A stretch of DNA of 64,000 bases from Antedon mediterranea (Eukaryota > Echinodermata > Crinoidea > Comatulida > Antedonidae): the NCBI RefSeq assembly GCF_964355755.1, contig NC_092671.1, positions 3,297,001-3,361,000 of the forward strand, given 5' to 3'. This document shows positions 23,605-36,455 of the stretch, one piece after another (position 1 is the stretch's first letter; each line of letters starts with the position of its first letter). A model generated the notes under the pieces. That model was not told the origin of the DNA, did not search any database, and saw only the letters and a program-made list of their open reading frames with translations. Position numbers and translations under genes: made by a program.

Positions 23605-26600
23605 TCACTTCATAATAACTGTATATGTACTGGTGTTTTCATCTGCAAATAAAAGTAAACATAAACAATCACATTAAAATAAATATTGATAAATGATGAA
23701 ACAACACTTTTTTGGTATAAAACATGGAAAAGAGAGACTATACATTTAAAATGTCAATTAATATTGCAATTTTCAAAAACATAAATTTAAAGCTCTGTCT
23801 ACACAATAAAAAACAAGGCCAACAGCCATTAAGTCGCGTGCTACAATGCATAGTGATACCGGACCGACAGACAGACCGACAGACAGACCGACCGACCGAC
23901 ATAGTGAACTATACTGACCGAAATTACTGAACAATGTTGTTAAAAATGTTGAAATGTTTAAAAACAGTTATATTTTTTTAATTTACACGTGCGTAGCCTG
24001 TCACTTTTGATGTGCTCGTATAACGTAATTTCGAGTTGAAAAGTAAGTCAAGAAAACAGAAATTGGGCAAAAAGAGTGCGCAACAGCATTTAACGCGCAG
24101 TGCGCGCGCAAAAATTTGCGCACTCATGGCAATTTTGTAAACGCTTAAAATTGCCTGAAATGTACTCTTATTTCGTCGAAAATAAATTTTGAAAATTTTA
24201 AGCGCGCGTACGCATGCGTTACATGCGCTACGCACGTAATTGTATTGCCATATGATGATTTATGCCCTGAAATTTATGAGTACCAAATTTTATTTAATTG
24301 TGATTCATGGTTGTGAAGATATCATTACAAACGTGATTTCGTTAAATCGTGCGTAGACCGCGTAATTTTTTATTGCGCACCGTGAAAACATAACCACATC
24401 GATTCCTGGCCATAAGGAATATACTGTGAAAAATTGACTTAGCTAGATTAAACTGATATCAAGATAAGGTCAGAAAGCGATAAAACGCATAGTGATACCG
24501 GACCGACAGACCGACAGACCGACCGACCGACCGACATAGTGAACTATAGAGTCGCTTCCACGCGACTAAAAATCACTATTCTGTAAATCTTGGGTGAATT
24601 CAGGTATAACAAGGCCAACAGCCATTAAGTCGCGTGCTACAATGCATAGTGATACCGGACCGACAGACAGACCGACAGACCGACAGACAGACCGACCGAC
24701 CGACATAGTGAACTATACTGACCGAAATTACTGAACATGTTTAAAAATGTTGAAATGTTTAAAAACATTTATATTTTTTTAATTTACACGTGCGTAGCCT
24801 GTCACTTTTGACGTGCTTGTATAACGTAATTTCGAGTTGAAAAGTAAGTCAAGAAAACAGAAATCGGGCAAAAAGAGTTCGCAATAACATTTAACGCGCA
24901 GTGCGCACGCAAAAATATGCGCACTCATGGCAATTTTATAAACGCTTAAAATTGCCTGAAACGTACTCTTATTTCATCGAAAATAAGTTTTGAAAATTTT
25001 AAGCGCGCGTACGCATGCGTTACATGCGCTACGCACGTAATTGTATTGCCATATGATGATTTATGCCCTGAAATTTATGAGTACCAAATTTTATTTAATT
25101 GTGATTCATGGTTGTGAAGATATGATTACAAACGTGATTTCGTTAAATCGTGCGTAGACCGCGTAATTTTTTATTGCGCACCGTGAAAACATAACCACAT
25201 CGATTCCTGGCCATAAGGAATATTCTGTGAAAAATTGACTTAGCTAGATTAAACTGATATCAAGATAAGGTCAGAAAGCAATAAAACGCATAGTGATACC
25301 GGACCGACAGACAGACAGACAGACCGACCGACAGACAGACAGACCGACCGACCAACCGACATAGTGAACTATAGAATCGCTTCCACGCGACTAAAAAGTG
25401 ATGTTCCTAAATTTGACAGTGATATGCCCAAATATGGTAGTGATATGACATCATCAAGTCCATATATGGGCACATTTTGTTGTCACATAAAGTTTTATAG
25501 AGCAGACAGAGCTTAATATTTGAATCCAAGATATATTATCTACAAAAATAGATAACTTACCTTTAACTGTTTGTAATGCATAGTAACTTTCTTCAAGGAA
25601 ATTTTGAACCATCTAAAAAAGGAAAGAAATACTTTACAACAACAATGCAAAATGTCATCACTACTGGAAAACTGAAACCTGTTTTCATTCTACAAAGAAA
25701 ACATTGGATTGGTTTTTTTCCTATTTGAAGAGAAAGAGTTGAAAATTGTTTATTTCGGTCATAAGTTAAGAAAAGATGACTTTAAAAGATCTGTGCTCTG
25801 CATACCACACTTCTTAAAATATACATCCTTCATGTTTAGTACATGTATATGTGGGTGGTGTATGTGGAAATAAAGAAAATATTTTAATTTACCTCATCGC
25901 TCACTAAAACATGAATCCCTGTCGGACCTTGACGAATTACTTTGGATATACTTTCAGGAGTAACGCTATATAAATCTGATAATTTAATTTTTAATTCCTC
26001 CAAACATGGACGTTCCAGATAGACTGCATGGTACACTGATAACAAGAACAAGAATTATGGTTACTGTAAATAAATAAAATCTTTTTCTACAAGTTAATTT
26101 ATAATTTGCAACACAATATTTAAATTATTACTTACCACTTTCCGATTCCTGGCACACATAAATAGTTAATCGAGGTCTCATATGTCTGTAAAAAGAGAAA
26201 CAAAATAGAGAAAGAAAATAAACAAATAAAATAAATAAATAATAGATTAAAATTTAACTTTATATAACTAAGGTCTAAATTATAATTGAACAATACGAAA
26301 ACATGCAGCTTTTGAGTCAAAATCAGTGTATGCTCAGAAAATGTGAATGTGAGGAATGACTGTAAGACTCAATAGCTACATATATGTATATGGTGCGTTG
26401 TAAAACTAGGTATACATTGCTTGTTGAAACAATGACAATTATGATAATCAGATATGACATATTTTATTAATGTTAAATAAACAATTGCTGGCTGGTGCTT
26501 GGACTTAAAATCAGTTATATGTGTAACTGTGGAATACCCTTGAGAGCTAAACCAGTTATCATTTGGATGATGAAAAATTTACCCAGCAAGGTCATATTTC

Positions 26601-29600
26601 ATGCATCTTTTTACACTAGTAAGGTCAAATTACTCCTTATCTTGCATTTGATCAACTTGCGTTTTAAAGTGTAATTGAAAAATCCACCTTATGATGTGGT
26701 TTTTGAAACAGCTAATTTAAGACAAAATTTACACCACAAGCGACCATTACACGTGTAAATTGTTACGTCTGAACGGGCTCAATGAAGTAAAATAATCAAT
26801 ACAAATAACAAAGCAGTATTCCTACCTGTCTTGGAGGGCATTGTTTAGCCTAATACCATCAGCTGTACCTAGAATTTGAATTAGTTCATCCTTACTCAGC
26901 CTCAACAAGTCAGCACCTGGCAATATAAAAAATGTTTTAAAATGAATAGAATATCATTTGTCTTTTTCTGAAATTTTGAGTTTTGACCATAAATTTGCAA
27001 AACTTGAAATAATAAATATATAATGTTTTTTTAACAAGTTGATAATCAAATGAGTTCAGGAACGTGGAATTGTATATGTTAAGTATATTATTAAAAGAAA
27101 ATAATATTAAAATACAAAATCTTTTATTTTGTTTTAAATTCAATTAACATAGTAAATATTACTAGTTTATTAGTAATAACATACCTGAGTAATTTTGGAA
27201 CGTTTTACAATAGGAAGTAAATCTGTTTTTCTTTAACCATTCTTGAGTTACTAGTGGCGTCGCGTGAGAGCTAAGTGGCTAGAAAAACAAAAACCATCAA
27301 ATATTATAGACAGTGGAAAAATAAGTAGGGTCACAACAGGCCTTTTGTTGGATTATTAATAATATCCTGGATTTATATAGCGCCTAATGTTGTGAAACCT
27401 CTAAGCGCTGAACATAAACTAATACAATAAAAGGGATTCCAACCATGGTAAAAAACCCTAAACCAGGGATCGGTATAAATGGCTTGGAGTCACTACTTTT
27501 TTTATAGATACCTCTTATAGTAACCGGACAAAAATAATATTCTTGTTTTAAAGTTTTAATTTTCTAATTGCATAATTGCTTAATCAAAAAGATCAGGATC
27601 AGAAGAAATGTTTAAGTTGTGAAAAAGAGCAGCAGGTGTCAAGACAGGTTAGATTTTACTTACATTAAAATCAACGCCAGGTAAAGGTTCATTGTTATCT
27701 TCGTGTTCTACTTTGTTATTACATGACGACAGAGTAGAACTTTAAAAAGAGAAAAAAAAAAAAAAAGTTAATATTAATAATTTTTGGAAAACAAACTGGA
27801 AAAAAATATTGAAACTTGAATCTAAAAAGCAACAAAGAAATAACAGGAATTATAGAATATAGATTCCATGTATATAATGTAATGTTGATAAAAGGTAAAT
27901 ATAGCCTAACAGCTTGCTGTTACTTTACATACCAGTCTAGTGAGAGAAAGGACGAATCACCTTCATATACAGTTGAATTGGTAATTGATGTATTGGAAAT
28001 GTTGTTATCCTTACAAACCTTAGAACAAGAAGAAAATATGTTATCTAAACGTAGTATATTGCCATCAAATTTTATTCCAATTAAGAAAGCAATAACATGT
28101 TTGGTTCTTGGTGTGATAATAATAATAATAAAGTATACTGAGAATGGGTGCAGGGGAACCTGATATAAACTGCAGGCCCCCATAACTGCTGGAGCATCAA
28201 CAGGGGCTGAATTTAAAAAAGAACACTGGGGTATGTAACCATCTTCTCATCACGAAATATGCCCTTGGTGTACCCGAGACAAATACTGGATTTCTATTTT
28301 TAAGTCCTTATCCATCATGATGGATGAGAGACTTGAACCTGTGCCAATATTATGACTTTGGTTTGCAGCGCCCTCTTTTAACCACTTGGGTCACTCGACT
28401 TGATGATGCTTTTCCCGAAATCCACATGAGGTCCTAATGCCATGTCCGAGATTCTTTTGTATAACCAGGAAAATGAAATACCCTACTCTACTCAATACCC
28501 TTCCTAATAGATTTGTTGCAACTAACCTTAGATTCTACAGGACTTAAAAACATGTTGCTCAAACTAAGTTCCCTAAGAACTGTGCAATCATATGATGGCT
28601 GGTACTTGTCTTTATCAACTTTCTTTTCCATTTTTTCTCGATCTGTTTTATGTTTCCTATCTGCTCCTTTTGGCTATAAAGAAAAACAAACATGATCCCA
28701 ATTAAAGAAAAATATGCATTTGGAATTCAAATATTTAAAAACGAAAAAAAATTGTCATTAAAGGTGGTATTCAAATGAACTATAGCACCTCATATTACAT
28801 CGACCAATTTCATCCGTTTCAGACCTTTTATGTTTACAGCTAAACTGCAATGATTGGTTGCAGCGTTTTTTAAAGGAAGTTACCTCCTGCATGCGATCAA
28901 CTAGGGAAAGATTTTTCAGGGTAGAAAACAGTGATTGTGGGGGTAGTGGTTGGTCAGTATCTGTTCCCTGTACCACCTTATATGAAAGATAGTGTGTAAA
29001 TTGTGTATTTGTTAACAAGTGGCAGTTAGTAATTTTGGGTATGATATGGAGTGGACACATTTCCAACCAGGATCTGTCATAGTTCTAGATCTGTTTCTTG
29101 TCCTAATTTAATTCAATCCTTACCTTAAAGACTTTAACCTGACAGCTTGCTGAGTGCAATGGAGTATCTCCCTGTGTGTCTTTATCATTGATGTATGTGT
29201 CAACTTGGATCCTGAATATCACACCTTTCTCACCTCCATGTTTCTTGGCAGTGAACTCTGTACTAATACAATGCACCTATAAAAACAAAACATACTTTTT
29301 GATCTTTCAACTGCTATGCTAATTGACATACCTATTGACATACCTATACCAGTGAAATGACCGAGGCGCTGTTTACTCTAAACAGCCAACAATATCAGCA
29401 TGGGTTAGAGGCCGACTTGCTCCTAGTTCTGGTGGTGAAACAAGTCTTCTCTAAAGGACTATAAACTGTAAGTCCAGTGTACGGTGGACTGGTTCACAGC
29501 CTCTGTATCAGGGGGACTACCACCTATCTGATAGGACAGTGATTGATTTAATATTGGTAATCCTTGTCAACATATGCCTAACGACATAAAATAAATACCC

Positions 29601-32600
29601 GATTTATCCACCAGGTATATCTGTATCAGAAATACCACATACTGTATTTTGCAAAATGTGGCAAAATGTGAAGATGGCCTACTATCTGTATCTATATCTT
29701 TCTCCCAAGTATAAATGGGTACTGGTTAGATGTTTGTCTTTATGTTAATAACTGAACAGTGTATAGATTCACATACATTAGCGCAGATAACAATGTTAGA
29801 CACAATACTAATAATCTACTACTAAATAATCCAATATTTTTTACCCTGCTTACTGTATAATTGCAAAATACTTGAATGGGATTGAACCATACCTGTACAT
29901 AACAGCCTACGGTGTTCCTAGGATCCCAGTGAATTTCAATAGTATTTAATTTGTTAGGCAGGTTGTGGTATTCCAAGATGTTGTAAGACAGTGGAACATC
30001 AAGTTTAAGAATCCTTTCTCCAGGCCGATTGGATCGCCATGCATCCAGCTGCTCCTCCTCAGAATATTGCAAACGTTTGTCGTGAAACAACACCCTAATA
30101 TTGCTCTTTAAGAAAAAACAAAATTACTACATGCAAATATAACATGAATTATAAAGGCTAAGGATTGTCAGAGTGTTATGGTTTAGATCTAGGACATACA
30201 TTACCTATATATAGTAGAACCCTATAGGACACCCCTAGTAAATGGACATTTTCCAGTGAAACAAACGAGGGGGGATATGTTTTAACACGGAAGCCAACTC
30301 TATTAAGGGCACACCTCTATTAAGGGCACACCTCTATTAAGGGCACACCTCTACTAGGGGCACAATTGCCATGCAACAAAAAAGAGGTAATATTTGATTT
30401 AACACTATAGCCAACATCAAGAGATAGTCAAACCTCTATGAAAGGGACACTTTCGCATGAAAAGTGGGGATATATGTTTTAACATTGGAGGCCAACCATA
30501 TTCAGGGGACACGTCCTCTGCTAAGGTGACACTTTGTTCGGTCCCAAGGTGTGTGCTTAATGAGCCTTCTTCTGTACATTGTATTGCAGTCTGCCCCTCA
30601 CATCCCATAAAAGATAATACAACATTGAGGAATCCATAATACCTTGAATTTGCCTTGATACTTGGCTGTGTCTCCAAGATATTTTATCTTGAGTTCGTAC
30701 GACTGGCCCTGATTCAAATAAGTTAGTGTTTCTTCGTTGAGTTTCGTTGCCGGAGAAGTAGCAGCGTTTAAAATACATTGAAACCTGAAATAAAATGTAA
30801 ACAATAAATAGAATAACGGACATGCGGTCTGTAAGATTTTGTGAGCAAAGATTCTGTATTCTACTATTATACAATAGAGAGAATACAATAAGAGAGTAAT
30901 CTCAGATAGGATAAATTTAACAAAAAATGGTAATAAGTTTGTACTAGCATACAGTACATTCTAAACAATTTATTTGATAAAAACTGAAGACCACTATTCT
31001 TCAAGCATGGCAAACGATGCATTGAAAATACTGCTATGTCATAAATAATGAATCATGAATAATATTTAGTTTTCTCAGTTGTGAAAAAACCGGAAAATGT
31101 AATGATTTAGAAATGGAAATGAGAGGGAGAAAGGGGGATATTGAATTAAAAACCCAGTTGTGATGACAAAATGTGTATACATATATGATATATAAATTAA
31201 AAACGTATGTTATATTGTATAGTCACTGATGATTCAACATTGAATCAACAATTAAATTTGAATTTTAAAAAGTGCTGCATTGGAGGTTGTTTTTTGTATT
31301 GTTAAATCATTAAAAGTTTCAAATTGTTTAAAGGAAAATTAAAGTATTAAATGAGAATGATTTATTTATAATATTTTTTTTCCACTGAGGGACCAATAGT
31401 TACATTAATACGATTTTTTCTCCTTAAAATTTGTTTCATACTGTAATCTTCAGAAGACATTTATTAAATTACAGTTTGTTTGAAGAAAGGATTTTTGAAG
31501 AAATAACTTTTGAAGAAAGGACTTTATCCGTAAGCAATTATCCTAATTAGTATGCGCTCTTTGTGTAGGCTAACAATTGGAAAAGTGGCAGATTCATTCA
31601 ATTAAAATCCATTTAGTAGAAACAAAAGCTATTTAAATACAACATGTGACTTATTTTTACTTTTTTTTTTTTCTGGTGCAACACTTATTTTACTTTGTAA
31701 AGAAATGTTAATATAATAGTATTTAAGGACTATTTTCTTGTTCAGTCTTTTTGGAAAAACAAATTGAACCAAAAAAATCAGTGCCAATTCATACCTTCTA
31801 AAATAAGTGGGATGTTTTTGAAGAAAAAAAAACATGATTTAAGATTCAAACAAAGACAATCAAGTAAACAATAATGATGACAGGAAATTGTTAAAACATT
31901 GATCGTTAAATTATGATATAATAATATTAAGATATTATCTTACCCTTCATCGATAGTTTCCTGTTTGAAGATTGGTAAGGCCAATACCTCACTGTAAACA
32001 AAACAAACATGGAAAAACCATAAGTCTTTGTTATATAGTTTTCCATTAAAATATGCAATATGTACCTCACTGTATTTGAACAAAACAAAAACAATAAAAC
32101 AATATAATACAAAACAATAAGTCATTGTTATAAGATTGGTAATGCCAATCTGTAAACAAAACAACAACAGAATACAATAAGTCATTGTTATAAGATTGGT
32201 AATGCCAATGTGTAAACAAAACAACAACAGAATACAATAAGTCATTGTTATAAGATTGGTAATGCCAATCTGTAAACAAAACAACAACAGAATACAACAA
32301 GTCTTTGTTATAATATAGTTTTTTCATTTAATTATGTAATATTAAGATTAGACCATATTAAATTTCCTACAGTAGCAGAACCTGTTTTTATTCAAAAGTA
32401 GTATCTGTTGAAAACAGTTACATGCTGGGAATGGTGATATTTGTATTGAAATTTGACAAAAGCATGCAATGTATTTTATGATTGATGACATGGTACAGCT
32501 AGCCCCAGGACTTTTACTTTATTTGATGGGATCGTGGGGGAGGGGATTTCTTACAAGACAGCTGATGAGAACAATGGCATGTGGTTTATTTTCCATGGTA

Positions 32601-33558
32601 TGAAGTACCACCAACACAGTAAGTAAAATCTTGATGAAATCAGGATTTGGACCCATGATTAATGATTATTTAATGGTATTGAAAAATGGTCACAGGAGTT
32701 TATAAGAATTGATGTGCCATTATTTATTTTCAATTGTTTTGATGAATCTTTGGAGGATTTTTATATTACACAAGTAATCAAGCAATAAACAAAATTACTG
32801 GTAGGTAGCAACAGTTAGTGATAGCTGAATATCCTTGACATTTTACACCTTATTTATTAGATCATAAAATAAGAATTACGAATATTAAAAGAATTGGTGA
32901 CACATGCAATGAATAAAGTTTTATTTTTTATTTTGACTTGGTTCAATCTGTTGGCGCTTATAAAGTGAGACAAAGTAAAAACAAAATAAACAGGATAAAA
33001 TTTGTTTCATTTAAAATTATAACTAAATTTAGTAAAATGGTGATTTAGGTATGCTATTAATATGGATGCACCAAATGCTCAATGTGAACTCTGTCTATAA
33101 TCAAACTAGTTTAACAAAAAAAAGTGATGTCACTACCATATTAAAGCATTTCACTACCAAATTTTGGGTATATGATGTGCCCAAAATTTGGTAGTGATAT
33201 GTTTAAATACGGTAGTGATATGATATCATCATGTCCATATATGGGCACATCACATTTTTTGTCACATAAAGTTTAATAGTGTATATAATAGAAAATCAAA
33301 TGTATAGGGGCAGTTGAAGGTTTCAATAATAGTAGTAGGGTTCAATTTATATCAAGCTTGATTTTAATTGTACTGTAGTTATCTTTCTTAAAATTTGGTA
33401 AATGTAAAGTAATATAAATGAATATGAATGAAAAGGTATATTTACCTCATGTTGTAAGCCCCAGTACCAAGCTCCATACCTAAACCACTTAGATTAGTTT
33501 CAAATTCTGCAGCCACTTGAGCCAGACCATCGTCAAGCTCACTAATACGCCACGCCAT
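23605..33558 (-). CDS. TFCP2: TFCP2/UBP1-like CP2 transcription factor
   Basis: Fourteen minus-strand exons: 33446-33558, 31944-31991, 30643-30784, 29893-30105, 29124-29276, 28527-28673, 27933-28018, 27664-27739, 27185-27278, 26826-26916, 26136-26185, 25893-26035, 25561-25612 and 23605-23642. Phases agree; the product is 481 aa (human family members are about 480-540). The start MAW, then [18 protein letters not shown] and LALPIFKQE, match the vertebrate LSF/UBP1 N-terminus; an in-frame ATG lies 3 codons upstream. The CP2 DNA-binding domain spans about residues 55-260 ([72 protein letters not shown]). A SAM-like domain ([21 protein letters not shown]) is at about 327-388 and the dimerisation part ([19 protein letters not shown]) ends VIMK. 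It acts in the nucleus as a dimer/tetramer. TFCP2, UBP1 and TFCP2L1 are vertebrate paralogs, so this is probably their single pre-duplication form. The serine-rich exon at 27933-28018 is the least certain. Confidence 0.9.
23812..24571. mobile_element. CpG-rich 0.76-kb element, unit 1
   Basis: It runs from AACAAGGCCAACAGCCATTA to TCGCTTCCACGCGACTAAAA. Near each end is the same block, ATAGTGATACCGGACCGACAG, then a (CAGA/CCGA)n microsatellite, then CGACATAGTGAACTATA. The middle is rich in GCGC, with a hairpin-forming stretch around TGCGCGCGCAAAAATTTGCG. The outer ends share AGTCGCGTG in inverted orientation. It lies in the last TFCP2-like intron. The frames at 23724-23930 and 23978-24235 are not genes. 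Confidence 0.6.
24608..25397. mobile_element. CpG-rich 0.76-kb element, unit 2
   Basis: A direct copy of 23812-24571, separated from it by only about 36 bases and with few point changes and different microsatellite lengths. Same boundaries and same two internal blocks. The high similarity suggests recent tandem duplication. Confidence 0.6.
25398..25514. mobile_element. MITE family A copy 4 (left end lost)
   Basis: The right end is ATAGAGCAGACAGAGCTTA, and CCATATATGG and CCAAATATGG are present. The left inverted repeat is replaced by the CpG-rich element that ends at 25397. The missing terminal (AAAGCTCTGTCTACACAATA) is visible at 23790-23809, on the far side of that element, so the CpG-rich pair has inserted into the MITE. 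Confidence 0.65.
27349..27500. repeat. Dispersed ATATAGCGCC repeat
   Basis: It contains GGATTTATATAGCGCC and CTAAGCGCTGAAC, a common type of invertebrate interspersed repeat. Similar words are at 48010-48060 (TTCTATAGCGTCTAACC) and 63003-63030 (ATCTTGGATTTTTAAAGCG). It lies in a TFCP2-like intron. Confidence 0.35.
28205..28412 (-). mobile_element. tRNA-derived SINE-like repeat
   Basis: On the minus strand: GTGACCCAAGTGGTTAAAAG (A-box region) and ACAGGTTCAAGTCTC (B-box) about 45 bases apart, resembling a leucine/serine-type tRNA head. Pairing of the acceptor stem is poor, so it is taken as a SINE relic, not a tRNA gene. Confidence 0.45.
30295..30360. repeat. Short tandem repeat, CTCTATTAAGGGCACAC
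   Basis: Three to four units of about 19 bases in a TFCP2-like intron. A diverged relative is at 62450-62470. Confidence 0.6.
32060..32345 (-). repeat. Minisatellite derived from TFCP2-like exon 2
   Basis: Three full units of about 63 bases plus partial flanks lie upstream of the real exon 2 (31944-31991). On the minus strand each unit has TTTTGTTTACAG followed by ATTGGCATTACCAATCTT. This matches the real acceptor TTTTGTTTACAG followed, after six bases, by ATTGGCCTTACCAATCTT. Flanking intron blocks (AAGTCTTTGTTATA) are copied too. The minus-strand open frames here are by-products. Confidence 0.75.
33088..33290. mobile_element. MITE family A copy 5
   Basis: Left end AACTCTGTCTATAATCAAAC; right end GTTTAATAGTGTATATAATA is decayed. 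It contains CCATATATGG. It lies in intron 1 of the TFCP2-like gene. Confidence 0.65.
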
Positions 33559-35869
33559 ATCCACCATCTGACACTTGTCGTCACACTTTCAAATGATACA
33601 ACTATCTTATCAAAAAGTAAAGATCAAAAGAAATATCTATTGTATTCAGGTCAGATAATAAAAGGCCATCATTGCATTGTTGTCCAAACATTACCTGTTA
33701 GCCTGCTGGAGGGAAATTGGTTCATTTTGAACTGTGGTAGGCAGGCTGTAACTTTAAATTTTAATATAGGGCCTACCTAGGCTAGCTAGTAGGCTAAATA
33801 CATTTTTTGCCAAAAAAAAAAATTAAAAAATTAGGCAAACCGTAGAAATTTATGGTCGCTGAAAATAATTAGTTACATTACACAAAAAAACATATAATTA
33901 ACCAAAACTAAAAAAATAACTAAAAGCAATGATAAATATTTCCTAGGCCCTAAAAGGCCAGTCAAGTCCTCATCAATTACGGCGTACTGATACACTTCAT
34001 TAACCAATTACTCTAGCCTCTGAGTCTAGAAGCCTAGGCCTAGCTATATATTCAACAAACGTCCATATTTCTGAGATTTTATAACATTTAAATGTTTCTG
34101 GAAATATGAAAATGCATAAACTGGACAAACCTTGATTTTTAACTGAAAAGTATGCTACTGATTTCTTAAAATCGTTAAAAACACTGAAACTATCTGCAAC
34201 TATTTTTACACGACAAACTAAAGAACATGTCATCAAAACACAGCGCCCTCACGAGCAGGATAATTTAATTATTTTATTTTTTGTATAAACAAATTAAATA
34301 ATCTCATAATATTCTACCATCTCATTCTATTCTAAAACTGCGTAGCTTGTCCCACGTAGAATCTGTATCTATCCTGAGCAGAAACCGCCTTTCTGCTAGG
34401 CATTGTGTGTAAATGGGTATAAGAAATAACAGATTCTATATTTTTATTACTGTTACCGCTCGTTTGACCTTTATGCTTCACAGAAAATCATAAAGAATGA
34501 ACGGAGCTGGCTTCCATTCCATGAAACGAAATGATGGTATGATCATTTCTTAATGCTTTGAAAAGCACAAAGCGAAGATATTTAATAAATCAATTAATCA
34601 ATTAAAAAAATGGAAAATAAAATTAATAAAATAAAAACACACACATTTCCAATTCATATTCTGTGGACATCCACATTTAATATTATACTTCATATATAAT
34701 AATTTATACTTTTACTTAAATATACCTCTTAATATATTTTCTAAGCATCGCCTATATTGCAATGTACTTGCACTTTCTCAACTTACGAACAACACCCTGC
34801 AACCAATATCACCAAACCAAAAAAAAAAATACCTGTATATGTGTTTTATCACCCGAATTACACTTCAAATTCACATATAAGGGCATTGTTGGGTTACTCT
34901 GGTAACAATTAGATAATCATTTTAATTTGCCAGCCTTTGAATTCAGGATTGAATGTCAGTTAGGGGTGGTGGAACGTTTTTTACAAACTAGATTGTCTTA
35001 CTGTTACCATTCACATAAAGACAGTATCCACACATTTGGTTAGTAGACCTACATTGAATAAAGAGTGAACTATCACTCTTAAATTCACTCTCAAATGAAA
35101 TGCTCAGTCCTCAGGATTATATGATAATAATGTATTTAATAATCAGTGGCTGTGAATTCACCAATCAAGTGTTTTGATTTTTAAAATAAGGTGATACCAC
35201 TTAAGGGAAATTCTTAAATATGTATTGTTTTATTAAAGTGAAATTTCTCACTAAGTGTGTGATTGGTCAATACGACCAATCGCAAACAAGACAACTGAAT
35301 AACTATTGTATAACAGACTATATATTACTTAATTATTTAGACAGAAGCAAGGATTTGGATCAACATCTTTCTAACAGGCAAGACCTCTATGTAGCAAACA
35401 CACAATACAAACCTCAATATCATTATGCCTTATCAATTTAGGCATATTAATTGTTTTTTTTATAAATATTATGATACTGTATTTATGTATTACAGTACAA
35501 TATAATAATACATATACTTTATTTAGATGTCAGCTGTCACTAGGTTAATGTTAACTGACTATTGCAAGTCTCATTTCTGCATTTTCAACCTTCCAAAAAG
35601 AAGGGGGCCGGAGTATGCTCGGATTAAATTTGGATTAATGTACTGTATATTCATATTGTATTCAATTGCGAGCTATCAATTTGAGATTGTAGACTCGGAA
35701 TAGATGTTAACTTAACCAAATACAGTCCTGATAAAAAACAGATTAGTTGTATATACGCATGGAGTAATACGCATGCACAGATTAATGGTTCTGTATAAAT
35801 TATATAAATAAACAGTTCCTTCAATTCTAACCCACAACAAAAGCTTGCTGACATTTAAGTATGGGTACA
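33559..35869. other. Region upstream of the TFCP2-like gene
   Basis: No further coding exon is seen. The promoter and any non-coding first exon of the minus-strand TFCP2-like gene should lie here. Open frames at 33517-33780, 34000-34236 and 35220-35441 show no domain or splice support. Confidence 0.35.
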
Positions 35870-36010
35870 GCTCTGTCTCCACTATCAAAACTATTTTGAC
35901 AAAAAAAATGTGATGTGCCCAAATATGGTGGTGATAAGCCAAAATATAGTAGTGATATGATGACATGTCCACATATGGGCAAAAACGTTTGATAGTGCAG
36001 ACAGAGCTTA
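35870..36010. mobile_element. MITE family A copy 6
   Basis: Ends GCTCTGTCTCCACTATCAAA and GATAGTGCAGACAGAGCTTA. It lies between the TFCP2-like and Atos-like genes. One internal CArG match is perfect (CCAAATATGG); the second is mutated (CCACATATGG). Confidence 0.75.
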
Positions 36011-36455
36011 ACATCTGTAAACATTCTTAACTAAGTTTTTCCAATACAACTGCTTCTTAATAAGCTGCTCTAATCTTAATGAACGCATCTATTAATTACT
36101 TTATATATCATCTTATATTATATATTATTCTACAATATTTTAATTACATTTAAGCAATATATATATTACTCTATAAAATAAATAACGATATCTAAAAATA
36201 TTATTCTGCTTTTAAATAAATTATTAAAATTCTTAATTACAAATAAACAGTTAAAATTTGTAAAGAAAAAATATATAATTTTCTGTGATAAAAATGTTGT
36301 TTGGTGATGATGATGATGATATAATAGTGATAATTACAATTTAAAGAAAAGTAATAATGAAAAGAAATAATATTTCCTAATAATATAATAAATTAATTAA
36401 AACATATTTGCATTAAATACTTAAGTAGCATTACTGTTCACTGCAACGAGCGTTT

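Noticed and set aside
23850-25370. CRISPR-like regular GACAGACCGACC repeats
   Set aside because: These are 4-base microsatellite units without unique spacers, in an animal intron.
31940-32327. Overlapping minus-strand frames with repeated IGITNLITM units, possible repeat protein
   Set aside because: They are by-products of the exon-2-derived minisatellite; the real exon 2 is in another phase and is spliced.
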